Source: JANXVY01 sp040080145 (lineage in GTDB: Bacteria > Pseudomonadota > Alphaproteobacteria > Rhizobiales > Hyphomicrobiaceae). From it: a stretch of DNA of 64,000 nt. The translations under genes and the position numbers were made by a program. Numbering within the stretch: position 1 is the first letter of the stretch; each line of letters starts with the position of its first letter. The stretch is from positions 29,814-93,813 of the forward strand of contig JBEBJA010000055.1 of the NCBI GenBank assembly GCA_040080145.1, read 5' to 3'. The notes beneath the pieces were generated by a model. The model was given only the letters and a program-made list of their open reading frames with translations, searched no databases and had not been told where the DNA came from. This document shows positions 1-7,783 of the stretch, piece by piece.

Positions 1-2
1 TG

Positions 3-98
3 CAGGTTCTAGAATTAGAAGTAGCAGTAGGGCTGTCACTCCTAATTACCGGCGTATTTGCTTTGATCCTTTTTTTAAAAACCAACTTATACTCATGA
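3..98 (+). CDS. C-terminal end of a membrane protein (partial)
   Basis: An open frame enters from the left edge and stops at TGA 96-98. The visible 31 residues start QVLELEVAVGLSLLITGVFA and continue as one hydrophobic helix, ending in a short polar tail (KTNLYS). This looks like the last transmembrane segment of an integral membrane protein, perhaps a transporter. The family cannot be told from so little. It converges on the minus-strand DUF4392 gene with only 6 bp between the stops. Confidence 0.35.
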   Translation, partial: QVLELEVAVGLSLLITGVFALILFLKTNLYS

Positions 99-104
99 CA
101 AAGT

Positions 105-929
105 TCAAAATTGAGAACAGCCGCTTGGTTCTGAGCCGGTAGCTGCATGAAGCGAACTCAAAAATCTGAGGGTGCTATTGAGTGATTCCCCGTCCACGAG
201 GTTCTCCATAAGTCCGGAAAACCCATCCACCATGCCAAAAGACACTAGCTCCTCAATTAACAAAACATGCCGAGCAGGATTAGGGAGCAAATTTTGACCT
301 GTTTGCTTCTGCATCTCGCACACTAAGGCATACCCGCCATAATTGGATACTGAAGCCGGTATTAAGTGCTCTGCGTTAGATGTCGGCGGGGATACAGATT
401 TATAGGCTTCGAAGAATTTTGGCCCAGCAGACCCCATGCCGAATTCATTCCCTCCATCCCCAATACTTATTAATGACTGGCAGCCGAAAGTAAGTTCAAA
501 TTTTGGCGCAACATTACTTATGTCAACCCCACGCATATTGCGATACGTACCGTCCGAGCAACGCCCGCAGATTTCTATAGTTACTAGCGCAACATCGCAA
601 AGTCTCTCAGGTGCAGCAGATGGGTTCTCTGATATTTCGATAAATTCGTAACGAGGCCTAACGCGCTTTATTATTTCAAGAGTATCGCGTGAAGTCGCCA
701 ACCTGACAGGGCGCCCCAACTTCTCTAAAGCATCTACTATTGCGATTGCACCAGGAGGGCCATCAGTTTCAGGGCGTCCGCTGACTGGAAAGCCAGTGCA
801 CACAACGATCGGCCGCGTGTCGCTTAGCAAAGCATTTGCTGCTTGCGCCACAGGATCACCGCCCAATATTGTCAAGAGGTCGGCCATGCCACGTCTATTG
901 TTCATCACACACAATTCACTGACGGTCAT
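105..929 (-). CDS. DUF4392 / D-glutamate cyclase-like protein
   Basis: This 274-residue protein matches the DUF4392 family, whose characterised mammalian member is D-glutamate cyclase (D-Glu to 5-oxo-D-proline). Family hallmarks visible are CTGFPV near residue 45, the segment from TDGPPGA into the helix AIAIVDALEKLG, and the glycine-rich SIGDGGNEFGMG near 155-166. It is last in a minus-strand run with MurL and MurD2, 98 bp after MurD2. Both neighbours handle the Glu residue of the peptidoglycan stem, so a role in controlling free D-Glu is a reasonable inference. It has not been shown for bacteria of this type. The DNA is visibly A+T-richer than the rest of the window. Confidence 0.75.
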   Translation of the reverse strand: MTVSELCVMNNRRGMADLLTILGGDPVAQAANALLSDTRPIVVCTGFPVSGRPETDGPPGAIAIVDALEKLGRPVRLATSRDTLEIIKRVRPRYEFIEISENPSAAPERLCDVALVTIEICGRCSDGTYRNMRGVDISNVAPKFELTFGCQSLISIGDGGNEFGMGSAGPKFFEAYKSVSPPTSNAEHLIPASVSNYGGYALVCEMQKQTGQNLLPNPARHVLLIEELVSFGMVDGFSGLMENLVDGESLNSTLRFLSSLHAATGSEPSGCSQF

Positions 930-1027
930 TCTGTTTTCATCCCTTCATTGATTTTACCTTTTGTGCTCTATTTAACAAGCCGAAATGATTTTCGCCATGC
1001 CGCACCTAGGGATTTCGCCACTGGCCC

Positions 1028-2350
1028 TTATAATAGATCACGGCATAGTTCCTGAAATATCTTGCCGCGTTCTTCAAAGTCTGTAAAGCCCCCAAAACTC
1101 GGAGCCCCCGGAGAGAGAAGAACGATATCGTTGGATTTTGCCCGGCTTGATAAAAACGTTATGGCTGATTCCATATCACTTGCGAGAGTCGAGTCGAGAC
1201 TTGTTGTTGTGCGAATGGCTTCATGAAGGCGATGGCCAGTTTCTGGTAGTAGCGCTACGGCTCGCACGTGAATCCGCTGTAGGAAACTCAATAGCTCGTC
1301 GTAATCTTGACCTCGTTCGGTCCCACCCAAAATCAGGAGAATATCTCTATGCTGATAGGTCTTAAGGGCTGCAATGACTGCCTCTGGAATAGTAGAAATG
1401 CTGTCATTGACACAAAGCATTCCACTCCGCGAAGAGAACTCTTCGAGCCGATGTGGAAGTTGGGTGAATGATGACAAGTCTACTTTCTTATGAAATTGCC
1501 TCACACCGAAAGCTTCGCAAGCGCCAAGCGCCATGGCGAGGTTGATAAGGTTGTGTTCCCCCTGAAGCGGAAACCCCGCCGTATCGACTGGTTGTTGGCC
1601 ATAAAACAACCGCCCCCCCTTTGCTGAGAACCCGCTTTCCGAGTTGCCCCAGACGACGTTGGAATAATCGGCCAGCAGAACCCGCAGGCGGTCATCCATA
1701 GAGTTCGCAACCACGATTTGGTCAGTATTGCGGTGGGCAATTCGCAATTTATCATGGAAATATTGTTCATGACCTCCATGCCAAGGGCCGTGCTCCGGAT
1801 AAAGGTTGCCGATAACGGCGATTGGAGCGGCATGGCATAAATCTGCAATTTGATAGGATGATAGCTCAATTACAGTATAGTCCTTACCCGGAATGCAATC
1901 TAAAATAGGGATGCCAACATTCCCGGCTATTATACCTTCGAGACCGGCCTGGCCGAGGAGAGAATGTATTAATCTGCTGGATGTACTTTTGCCCTTGGTC
2001 CCGGTTACGCCAATTACTCCGACCACACCATTTTTTTCGAACCATAAGTTAGTGGAGGAAGTTACCTTAACTCCATTTTTTTTAGCTTCGGTAATCTCGC
2101 GTCGATACAGGCTGATCCCCGGACTTTTTATAATAAGATCGAAGAATCCAGACCGAATGCTCGCCGTGGCCTTGTCGCCAACAAGCAACTGCACATCACT
2201 CGGCATTTCACCGATATGCCCAGGGGCGACGTCAACCAATACGCTAACGGTCAGTCTGGGAAAGTTTTTGCGCAAAAATTCAAGGACTGAGCGGCCCTCA
2301 CGGCCGTAGCCCCAAATGCCGACCCTGGAAACATTATTCAACGTTTGCAT
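1028..2350 (-). CDS. murD2: UDP-MurNAc-L-Ala:L-glutamate ligase (MurD2-type Mur ligase)
   Basis: A 440-residue Mur ligase of normal MurD length. The N-terminal region has a dinucleotide-fold-like GIWGYGREGR (11-20). The ATP-binding loop GVTGTKGKST lies at about 114-123, followed by the SSYQIAD segment and a C-terminal domain with LILGG and SPG motifs. Ordinary MurD adds D-Glu. Here the gene overlaps murL by 17 bp, which is the arrangement of the Xanthomonas MurD2/MurL pair, in which MurD2 adds L-Glu to UDP-MurNAc-L-Ala in the cytoplasm. The assignment to MurD2 rather than MurD therefore rests on the neighbour; the ligase family itself is clear. Confidence 0.82.
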   Translation of the reverse strand: MQTLNNVSRVGIWGYGREGRSVLEFLRKNFPRLTVSVLVDVAPGHIGEMPSDVQLLVGDKATASIRSGFFDLIIKSPGISLYRREITEAKKNGVKVTSSTNLWFEKNGVVGVIGVTGTKGKSTSSRLIHSLLGQAGLEGIIAGNVGIPILDCIPGKDYTVIELSSYQIADLCHAAPIAVIGNLYPEHGPWHGGHEQYFHDKLRIAHRNTDQIVVANSMDDRLRVLLADYSNVVWGNSESGFSAKGGRLFYGQQPVDTAGFPLQGEHNLINLAMALGACEAFGVRQFHKKVDLSSFTQLPHRLEEFSSRSGMLCVNDSISTIPEAVIAALKTYQHRDILLILGGTERGQDYDELLSFLQRIHVRAVALLPETGHRLHEAIRTTTSLDSTLASDMESAITFLSSRAKSNDIVLLSPGAPSFGGFTDFEERGKIFQELCRDLL

Positions 2351-3707
2351 TTAAGCCCTGCAAGTATTTTGGCGCCAAATTGTGATCGGTGGACAATGTG
2401 AATAGCTCTGGCCACAACGTAAATGGCCTACGTGCGGCGATCTCTGGTGCCAGTTCTTTAATCACTACTGAATTAGCCCAGGCCGGATCAGCAGCCAAAT
2501 GCATTATGGCCGCAGCTGATTCCGCAATTTCACCAACGCATTCCCATGGCTTATGGTTGGCGAGCCCTACTAACTCCTTGAATCCTTGTATTTGTGTGGG
2601 CTCGTCCAGCAAGTGACATCGAAAAATCTGGTTAAGCCTCTCCCTTGATATCGCAGTTGCCAAGGAAAGATAAGTGAAGCGACATTTCGGGCAGTCACCA
2701 CACCACCGCGGAGCGGACTGACTTGAGCGGATCTTAAAAGCCCGATTGCAGCTACTGAAGCTGCTATCGTATCTTTCAGATTTGGAGAGCAGCTTCGCAA
2801 TATGTATCTCGGATAGCGGGCGGAGTAACGAAAAATAATCAACTTGAGTGCTCAGGTATCCAGCTAGATACGACCTCATATCGTTTTCGAAGTCTAGGCT
2901 TTTGCTATACTGGTGATTAACAGATCGATCGTTGATGTTGATGTTGCCTTCATTTGCGGACCGCTCATTCGACAAAATAACGGCATCATAGCCATAGACA
3001 AAAGCACCGGCTAAAGCTATCCAGCTAATTAAACCTGTAATGGGGACGTGTCCGTTTAGTGCTCCAGCATCATTCAGCTCAAATAGGCCGGGATCGAGTT
3101 GCCGTTGGACGGTTATCGATGGCAAGCCGCTACTTTCAATGCATGCAGAAATGGGCCCCTTAGGATTGACAGCAAAGAGAACTATCGGCTCACCGATCGA
3201 GCGCAATAATTCAATGCTCACAATGGAGTCTTTGCCGCCCCCTATAAGGACAGCACTGCGGCGTGGCAATTTCGTATCGCCACGCGGCATTGAACGACGC
3301 TCTTTGACGTTAGGCCGGACTGAGTGAGCGCCTGTTTTAATGAGAGAATCAGGTTCACGGAAAAAATTCACTCTTTCAATTATATCGAGCCCGTTGCGGT
3401 AGCCGAATTCGGCCAAACCTCCGCGATAAACGGTCTGAAAAAAAACCCTTTCACGATCATCAAAGGGGACAACTGGACTTGTTATTATGGCAGGTGCGAA
3501 AGCTTTGTAGTAGCTCACGCCCGCCATGCGCCAAAGCGCCCGAATACAGAGGTTAAAGTCTTCGGCGTAAGGCGAGTCATTTGACGGAAGTGGATGATTA
3601 AAGTCGATCGTCTCAACAAACGATGGACCCTCATTGAATGCGTACTTAAGTTGCACCCGACCGCTTTGAGCGTCAATTTCGTAACTGCTGAATTCGAAGG
3701 ATTCCAT
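2334..3707 (-). CDS. murL: UDP-MurNAc-L-Ala-L-Glu epimerase (MurL)
   Basis: A 457-residue protein with an adenine-nucleotide alpha-hydrolase type PP-loop, LIGGGKDS (about 154-161). It also has the family segment LSNERSANEGN (245-255) and a cysteine cluster CGDCPKC (336-342). This matches MurL, which epimerises the terminal L-Glu of UDP-MurNAc-L-Ala-L-Glu to D-Glu in an ATP-dependent way. That lets a cell make D-Glu-containing stem peptide without glutamate racemase MurI. The gene overlaps murD2 at its 3' end and starts 55 bp after the MerR-like gene, so the genes are probably co-transcribed. Low G+C for this genome suggests acquisition by transfer. Confidence 0.88.
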   Translation of the reverse strand: MESFEFSSYEIDAQSGRVQLKYAFNEGPSFVETIDFNHPLPSNDSPYAEDFNLCIRALWRMAGVSYYKAFAPAIITSPVVPFDDRERVFFQTVYRGGLAEFGYRNGLDIIERVNFFREPDSLIKTGAHSVRPNVKERRSMPRGDTKLPRRSAVLIGGGKDSIVSIELLRSIGEPIVLFAVNPKGPISACIESSGLPSITVQRQLDPGLFELNDAGALNGHVPITGLISWIALAGAFVYGYDAVILSNERSANEGNININDRSVNHQYSKSLDFENDMRSYLAGYLSTQVDYFSLLRPLSEIHIAKLLSKSERYDSSFSSCNRAFKIRSSQSAPRWCGDCPKCRFTYLSLATAISRERLNQIFRCHLLDEPTQIQGFKELVGLANHKPWECVGEIAESAAAIMHLAADPAWANSVVIKELAPEIAARRPFTLWPELFTLSTDHNLAPKYLQGLNANVE

Positions 3708-3762
3708 GATATTCTCTTATAAAGTTTATCTCAGTCTGCCACGCAAATCAAGAGGCTTGGTG

Positions 3763-4353
3763 TCATGCGAATGACATGATTTTTTCAGCAATTTCTCTAT
3801 CTCTTTCGTGGGAGCGCCGCAGCTCAATTAGTTTGTCGCGAAGGGTGGGGTGGCATATGTAGTCGTTATTTTGGCGTTCCTGAAGCCGAGAGGTCAATAT
3901 TGACTTTAGAATTGAAATTCTGACAGAAAGATTTATTACGATTGAAGTATGAAGTCCTGTGTCTGGCATAATCAGAGCCTCGGCAGGCAAAGAAGAGGCG
4001 GCTGTGGGTGACTTAATCGTTGATGTCTTTGGATCCCGATTAGTGTCGTCCCAATGCAACAGAACCTGACTTGATGGGTCAGTTGTTGATATTGCGGTTG
4101 AAATTGACGGCCCTAAATTTTGAAGGGCTTTGAAGGAAATCCCTCGTTGCGTGGCCTGACTTAAAATGTCGATCTCAGCTACGTTCGCGAACCAGTACAA
4201 GCGAGGTTTTCCCGCTACACTGTCGATAAGTGGCGTACGAATGCGGTTTTGCTTTATCCAAGAACGTAAGAGTGCTTGGTTCACATGGTGCTCGGTTGCT
4301 TTGAATATATCAGTTGCATCATAGAGGCTGTTGTAAACATCAAAATCGGACAT
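3763..4353 (-). CDS. MerR-like helix-turn-helix protein
   Basis: I start this at ATG 4351-4353, giving about 196 residues. The frame stays open 18 codons further upstream, but that part would cover the palindrome at 4382-4421. The N-terminal 80 residues look like a MerR-type winged helix: a helix-turn-helix around ALLRSWIKQNRI, the wing GKPRLYWFANVAEIDIL, then QRGISFKALQNLG, which resembles the GFSLKEIREL segment of MerR proteins. The rest shows no known domain and ends in a charged helix. It is first in the run leading into murL, murD2 and DUF4392, so it may regulate them and itself. Similarity is by eye only. Confidence 0.5.
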   Translation of the reverse strand: MSDFDVYNSLYDATDIFKATEHHVNQALLRSWIKQNRIRTPLIDSVAGKPRLYWFANVAEIDILSQATQRGISFKALQNLGPSISTAISTTDPSSQVLLHWDDTNRDPKTSTIKSPTAASSLPAEALIMPDTGLHTSIVINLSVRISILKSILTSRLQERQNNDYICHPTLRDKLIELRRSHERDREIAEKIMSFA

Positions 4354-4381
4354 TTTACTTGGTGCCCACTTGTTAAGGATT

Positions 4382-4421
4382 GATAACGTAATCACGACGT
4401 GTACCATGTCACGACGTTATC
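4382..4421. promoter_or_regulatory. Palindrome with internal direct repeats, candidate operator
   Basis: GATAACGT at 4382-4389 and ACGTTATC at 4414-4421 are perfect inverted arms. Between and across them lie two direct copies of TCACGACGT (4392-4400 and 4409-4417), 17 bp apart. The site sits 29 bp upstream of the start chosen for the MerR-like gene, where an autoregulatory operator would be expected. No -10/-35 pair was assigned with confidence. Confidence 0.4.
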
Positions 4422-4807
4422 TCGCTGTCAAGAGAATGCTGCCTTACCAAGCTCATGGCAGGCTCCGGGTGGCCAACCCGGCGCTATATTTGATGGAGCA
4501 AGCACATCGGCTCGGAGAGGTATTGGGCACGCACAGAGGCCCAAATTGCAGTCGCTGCGTAGTCTATCAGGCTGAACCCAAAGGTGGCCAGAGGCGGCAT
4601 AGGGGTGCGTCCCTAGAGCAAACTCATCGCATCATGTTGCAAGGTGATCAGCGACGGAGTTGCGAGTTAGACGCGTATTTTGGTCCAGTTTGCAATGTCT
4701 ATCGCCTTCCCAATCTGGCATTGGGCCAAGGTGCGGACGCGGGCGCATGTCTGTGGTTGGTGACGAATAATCTGATTCTCTGCACAGATGCTAAAAAACA
4801 GTTGATG
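4422..4807. other. Non-coding interval with no supported gene
   Basis: About 390 bp separate the MerR-like gene's operator from the stop of the next minus-strand gene. A plus-strand frame (4370-4843) is open through it, but it has no ribosome binding site, no recognisable domain, and runs across the neighbouring gene and the palindrome. I do not call it. Nothing else was recognised. Confidence 0.4.
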
Positions 4808-5467
4808 TTAACCCCGAAGTTTTCGACTGGCGGCACCTCGTAAGCTTTCTAAAGCTTCTAGAAGTTGGGCATCTGAATTGCAGTATTTTTTAAGCTGCTC
4901 CAAGTCTGTAGCTTCGGTGAGTGGCTGTGGCGAACGCAAGGACTGATCAATGAGTGATTTTGTGATTTGTAATTGCCTTAAAGTAAGGTAGCCGTTGTTA
5001 TCAAATTTTAGATCGGTTTGGCTTGGCCAGCTCTCGACTGAGCCTAGTGCGCGATTGAACTCGCCGTCTGAGGCTAAAAGCCGATCCCATTTTCGTTGGA
5101 TAGATATCGCATCAGGTTGAGTTGAAGTAAAATCGACATATTCGCCACAGTTTCTTTTGAACCGTGCCCTTAGGTCAGTAATATCTTTCGCAGCGCGCAA
5201 AACTGCTTCAAGCGACGATTTGCTATTGGTTCTACTCTTAACATTGTTGGATTGGTCTATAGCGGCTATTGAATCTTCGTATTGCGTGATGGCCTTAATT
5301 GCCACTGCCGTAACAATTTCGATCTGTGCCCATCCACGGGCGCTACGTTCATCGGCCGAGACCGCAGTGAGCGCAAAGCCACTGTATGTGGCAACACAGA
5401 TTGCGAACCGTAGGTATTTGCTAGGCACATCTTGCTCCACTAGCGAACTTTCTAACAAGGGTACCAT
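4808..5467 (-). CDS. Hypothetical protein with one N-terminal membrane segment
   Basis: The start is set at ATG 5465-5467, because a strong AGGAGG lies 11 bp upstream. This gives about 219 residues. One hydrophobic stretch, YLRFAICVATYSGFALTAVS (about 18-37), is followed by a polar, mostly helical domain with no recognised motif. It follows the small protein at 5525-5740 on the same strand, and its ribosome binding site is part of a perfect hairpin (5479-5500). Lower G+C than the plasmid-like genes to its right. Function unknown. Confidence 0.5.
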   Translation of the reverse strand: MVPLLESSLVEQDVPSKYLRFAICVATYSGFALTAVSADERSARGWAQIEIVTAVAIKAITQYEDSIAAIDQSNNVKSRTNSKSSLEAVLRAAKDITDLRARFKRNCGEYVDFTSTQPDAISIQRKWDRLLASDGEFNRALGSVESWPSQTDLKFDNNGYLTLRQLQITKSLIDQSLRSPQPLTEATDLEQLKKYCNSDAQLLEALESLRGAASRKLRG

Positions 5468-5478
5468 TAACAGAAGTT

Positions 5479-5500
5479 CCTCCTGGCGTGAACCAGGAGG
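5479..5500 (-). promoter_or_regulatory. Hairpin that buries the Shine-Dalgarno of the downstream gene
   Basis: Read on the minus strand, CCTCCTGG, a six-base loop TTCACG and CCAGGAGG form a perfect 8-bp stem. The 3' arm carries AGGAGG, the ribosome binding site of the gene starting at 5467, and the 5' arm is its exact anti-SD. The stem begins 24 bp after the stop of the upstream gene, so ribosomes finishing there could influence it. Translational control is an inference. Confidence 0.45.
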
Positions 5501-5524
5501 GCTTCTCATCGTGCTTGGAGGTCG

Positions 5525-5740
5525 TCAGGCGGCCGTTGACGCGTGCTCAGCATCTTCCTTGGTCTTGGGGACCGAAAGGACGATCTTGCCGGTGACGGCG
5601 ACACCGGGATTGATCACGATTGACAGCGGATGTTCGGAACCTGAGTTCTCGAACGCGACGCCGACACGGGTCCAGTAATCCCGGCCATCCACTCGCGAAA
5701 CGGCGTTGACGACGTACTTGGGGCCTTTTTTCTCAGCCAT
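5525..5740 (-). CDS. Small conserved-looking protein, about 71 aa
   Basis: The start is ATG 5738-5740 (MAEKKGPKYVVNAV), preceded by GGAG at good spacing; the frame is open nine codons further. The product is compact and beta-rich in appearance, with VDGRDYWTRVGVAFENSG and a C-terminal VTGKIVLSVPK. Short proteins of this look are common on proteobacterial plasmids and integrative elements, but I cannot name the family. It precedes the membrane protein gene at 4808-5467 on the same strand. Confidence 0.6.
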   Translation of the reverse strand: MAEKKGPKYVVNAVSRVDGRDYWTRVGVAFENSGSEHPLSIVINPGVAVTGKIVLSVPKTKEDAEHASTAA

Positions 5741-5824
5741 AACAGTTACTCCAGATGTTACGGGCAATCCAATATTGCTCCGTCATCGGAGTGTGGGGCG
5801 CAAGTGTCGTTTCGCAAGTGGCTC

Positions 5825-6319
5825 TCAGATCCGAGAGAGGCGGGCGTGGAGGTAGGCAAAGATCGCTGGCATCAGGTCATCTTGGGAGTGGTCGACCATC
5901 AGCGCATTCTCCTCGCCAAAGCACAGGCAGTCGCAGCCTTTGATCCGAATGACCCGTTCGCCGACCAGATCGCGATTGCGAAACAGCCAACAGTACGGTG
6001 CCCGGCGCGGCGGAAACACAGCGAACCAAACCGTCATATTGAAACAGTTCTCGAACATCATCAGCCGTTTGTGCTCGTCGAGGTCGATGATGAAGGTGCC
6101 ATCCCGCATGGTCTTGGCCTTGACGTCGAAGGCCAGGGTGCCGACGCTGGGCATGCCGATGGCGAAGTCCGGCCGTTTGATGAGGCCGCGTAGATTGGCG
6201 GGAACGGTGAAAGTCGTCTGGTCGAAGTAGAAATACGGCGCACCCATCCGGTTGAGCCAATCCTGGAAGAGTTCCTCCATACGGTAGCCACGGGCGCGGT
6301 CGGAGGGTTTGATGGCCAT
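5825..6319 (-). CDS. Putative PD-(D/E)XK nuclease-fold protein
   Basis: This 164-residue protein carries RPDFAIG (about 49-55), followed by TLAFDVKAKT (about 61-70). A PD, then a D and a K in D-x-K spacing on the next strand, is the signature of the PD-(D/E)XK nuclease fold. An early helix, GYRMEELFQDWLNRMG, could supply the usual N-terminal acidic residue. The length fits a minimal nuclease domain, such as Holliday-junction or restriction-like enzymes. It lies at the edge of the integrative region, upstream of and divergent from the structured RNA and integrase. The nuclease assignment is by motif only and no substrate can be given. Confidence 0.55.
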   Translation of the reverse strand: MAIKPSDRARGYRMEELFQDWLNRMGAPYFYFDQTTFTVPANLRGLIKRPDFAIGMPSVGTLAFDVKAKTMRDGTFIIDLDEHKRLMMFENCFNMTVWFAVFPPRRAPYCWLFRNRDLVGERVIRIKGCDCLCFGEENALMVDHSQDDLMPAIFAYLHARLSRI

Positions 6320-6426
6320 GGCCGCTTATGGGGCGGCGCGGCAGGGCGGCTGACAGGTTGGAGAAATCAAACAGTTACATGCCGCACAGCACAACCTCGT
6401 TGCATCTGAAGCACACGTGCTACGCA

Positions 6427-6461
6427 CCCGTCACTGTGGGTTGAAAACCCATAGTGACGGG
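6427..6461. repeat. 16-bp inverted repeat with 3-nt loop
   Basis: The arms 6427-6442 and 6446-6461 (CCCGTCACTGTGGGTT and its complement) pair over 16 bp with a single G-T wobble, leaving only GAA as loop. There is no T-run, so it is not a typical terminator. It lies between the divergent nuclease-like gene and the structured RNA region and could be a recombination or replication hairpin. The remainder of 6320-6588 holds nothing I recognise. Confidence 0.5.
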
Positions 6462-6588
6462 GCGGCACACGATTGACCGCCCCCTCGATAGACCGGCCAC
6501 ACTTGAATTCGGCTGGATTGCTGCGGTTTGGAGGCTGTGAAACATTTTTTGTGAAACCATCTTGCCAACAATCCGTGTACGTTTTATA

Positions 6589-6900
6589 TGGTGCTGGTCT
6601 CGTGAGGGTGGGCCCACGCGAGGCTATCTTCGGGCGCAGGTCGCCGGAGCGACTGTTTCCCCTGCATGACAGGGGGCGAAAGAGCCCCAACCGTAGCATG
6701 ACGGCCAACAGGTACGGTGCCCGGTGCCCCGGAAAGAGGCAGACAAAAGTTAGTGAGACAGCACCAGCCACGGGTCAAACCGTGGAGCTGCCGCATGGGG
6801 ACGATTGCAGGTTGGGACGGCTCCGGGGCAACCCGGGGACTATAGACGGCCCTACGGAGAAATCCGCGTTAGTCTGGTTGCGACCAGCCTAGCAGGCCAC
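6589..6900 (+). ncRNA. Candidate structured non-coding RNA upstream of an integrase
   Basis: No credible reading frame covers this stretch, yet it is dense in helices. A long-range stem closes 6589-6601 on 6755-6766 (TGGTGCTG, a bulged G, TCTC paired with GAGACAGCACCA). Inside are GTCGC-CGGA-GCGAC, CCCCTG-CATGA-CAGGGG, CCGT-AGCATG-ACGG and a stem capped near GCGAAAGAGC. The 3' part has CCACGG-GTCAAA-CCGTGG, CCGGG-GCAA-CCCGG, CGGA-GAAA-TCCG (a GNRA loop) and CTGGT-TGCG-ACCAG. It does not match RNase P, tmRNA, group I intron or riboswitch cores that I know. It ends about 28 bp before the integrase start, so it may be that gene's leader or an independent element RNA. Confidence 0.5.
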
Positions 6901-6928
6901 GAACACTCACCAATTGAAAGATGGAGAA

Positions 6929-7783
6929 ATGGATGCGCTGACGTACGATCTGGTCACCTTATGCAAGTGGCGGAACGAAGGTAGCTTTGCCACCCGCGCG
7001 AACCGGGTGAGCATGCTCAAGCAAATGGCCCAGGAGCTGAAGCAAGCTGGGTATCATTTGCCGTCGGCGCGCTCCATTAAACCGAAGCACGTCGAATTTC
7101 TCATCGAGACTTGGCAAGGCCAAGGCCTCAATCCCCGCACCATCAAAAACCGGCTTGGCGTGCTGCGCTGGTGGGCGGATGCGGTCAACAAGCGCTCGAT
7201 TATGCACCGGTCCAACGAGGGATACGGCATCGACAGTCCGGAGAAGGGAGAACGGCCTGACGCGATAGATTTGCAGTCCATTGACGTCCGGCGTGTGGAA
7301 TGTCCACTTGTGCGGGCAAGTTTGGAGCTAGAGGCACTTTTTGGCCTCCGCCGGGAAGAAGCAATCAAGGTGCGACCGGCCTCCGCCGTTCAAGGCGATG
7401 TTTTGGTTTTGAAATCGAGCTGGACGAAGGGCGGGAGGCCACGCAGCGTCCCTATTATATCTGACGACCAGAGATTGTTGCTTGGAAAGATCGTTGCGAT
7501 GGTCGGCGCAAACAGCCTCATTCCCGAGGACATTCAATACGTCCAGCACCTTGGCCGCTATCATTACCAGTTGCGTAAAGCGGGCATCAGCCATGCCCAC
7601 CGGCTCCGCCATGGCTACGCTCAACGGCGCTATCGAGAAATGACCGGTTGGGAGCCACCAGCTAAGGGCGGCCCAACGCCCACGACGCCGGAACAGGTAC
7701 GGATTGACCGGGAGGCCCGACTAGAGCTGTCGCGCGAGCTTGGGCACAACCGGATCAGCATCACAAAAGTGTACCTCGGATGA
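6929..7783 (+). CDS. Tyrosine site-specific recombinase (Integrase_1 type)
   Basis: About 284 residues from ATG 6929; a TTG at 6914 is also possible. The N-terminal 95 residues are the helical SAM-like core-binding domain, with QGLNPRTIKNRLGVLRWWA typical of Phage_int_SAM_2. The catalytic domain has the first Arg in FGLRREEAIK, HRLRHGYAQ as the H-x-x-R box, ELGHNR, and the nucleophile Tyr in KVYLG at the extreme C-terminus. Such integrases occur in proteobacterial integrative elements. The stop overlaps the next gene's start (ATGA), so the two are coupled. The structured region at 6589-6900 directly precedes it. Confidence 0.85.
   Translation: MDALTYDLVTLCKWRNEGSFATRANRVSMLKQMAQELKQAGYHLPSARSIKPKHVEFLIETWQGQGLNPRTIKNRLGVLRWWADAVNKRSIMHRSNEGYGIDSPEKGERPDAIDLQSIDVRRVECPLVRASLELEALFGLRREEAIKVRPASAVQGDVLVLKSSWTKGGRPRSVPIISDDQRLLLGKIVAMVGANSLIPEDIQYVQHLGRYHYQLRKAGISHAHRLRHGYAQRRYREMTGWEPPAKGGPTPTTPEQVRIDREARLELSRELGHNRISITKVYLG

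Noticed and set aside
4370..4843. Plus-strand frame of 157 codons
   Set aside because: No ribosome binding site or family, and it crosses the MerR-like gene's operator and the end of the next gene.
6473..6892. Plus- and minus-strand frames through the structured region
   Set aside because: Cys/Arg/Pro-rich, no ribosome binding sites, and the helices explain the sequence better.
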